49,604 nucleotides of DNA, taken from NCBI GenBank assembly GCA_938045315.1, contig CALINM010000012.1:1-49604 (forward strand), given 5' to 3'. The number at the start of each line of letters is the position of its first letter. Position 1 is the stretch's first letter. Both the position numbers and the translations under genes were made by a program. Source of the stretch: an uncultured bacterium (GTDB lineage Bacteria; CALINM01). Positions 49,384 through 49,604 of the stretch are shown in pieces. The notes below the pieces were generated by a model, which was not told the DNA's origin, ran no database searches, and saw nothing but the letters and a program-made list of their open reading frames with translations.

Positions 49384-49604
49384 AAAAGAACCACTGGGCA
49401 GGGGCCTATCTGCACTAATAGACGCAGAGGGAATTAATGAAATACTTGAAATTGAGATAGATAAAATTCAGCCAAATCCCTACCAGCCAAGGAAACAATT
49501 TAATCAAGAAAGGTTAAACGAACTGGTACAATCAATAAAAACTCAGGGAATAATACAACCTGTTGTACTAACCAGGGGAGATAATGATAATAAATATACC
49601 TTGG
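49376..49604 (+). CDS. parB: Chromosome partitioning protein ParB/Spo0J, partial (runs off window end)
   Basis: MSKKEPLGRGLSALIDAEGINEILEIEIDKIQPNPYQPRKQFNQERLNELVQSIKTQGIIQPVVLTRGDNDNKYTL. Confidence 0.97.
   Translation, partial: MSKKEPLGRGLSALIDAEGINEILEIEIDKIQPNPYQPRKQFNQERLNELVQSIKTQGIIQPVVLTRGDNDNKYTL

Overview
This 49.6-kb bacterial window has two parts. (1) Positions 1 to about 17.69 kb are the late region and right end of a Mu-like transposable prophage. It has Mu-type head genes (gp26/27/28-like, protease/scaffold, capsid, gp36/37-like), a lysis cassette, and a largely P2-type contractile tail module (sheath, tube, E/E', tape measure, U, X, D, V, W, J, I, fibres). Its right end carries three 22-bp repeats that look like transposase-binding sites, and it truncates a host ORF directly downstream of uvrD/pcrA. 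(2) About 17.65 to 49.6 kb is AT-rich host chromosome around the replication origin: uvrD, an HDAC-family gene, a broken GGDEF gene, prs, rplY, pth, ychF, an ABC/MFP exporter with a hybrid kinase, purH, trmFO, a Lon-like protease, gyrB, recF, dnaN, dnaA, rpmH, rnpA, yidD, yidC, mnmE, rsmG, parA and parB. The host is possibly Deferribacterota-like; this is an impression from gene content and composition only. Most notable observations: a classical T TTT TTA -1 frameshift site giving an E/E' tail-assembly chaperone; winged-helix-like ORFs scattered through the tail operon; a possible C-terminal remnant of a DGR-type reverse transcriptase inside the phage right end; helically phased TAAAC motifs in a non-coding phage gap; a parS-like palindrome inside the start of rsmG; a GGDEF gene split by a one-base frameshift and an in-frame TGA at a probable Cys position; and an apparent ATC start codon for uvrD. 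No searches were run. All family assignments come from reading motifs in the translations.
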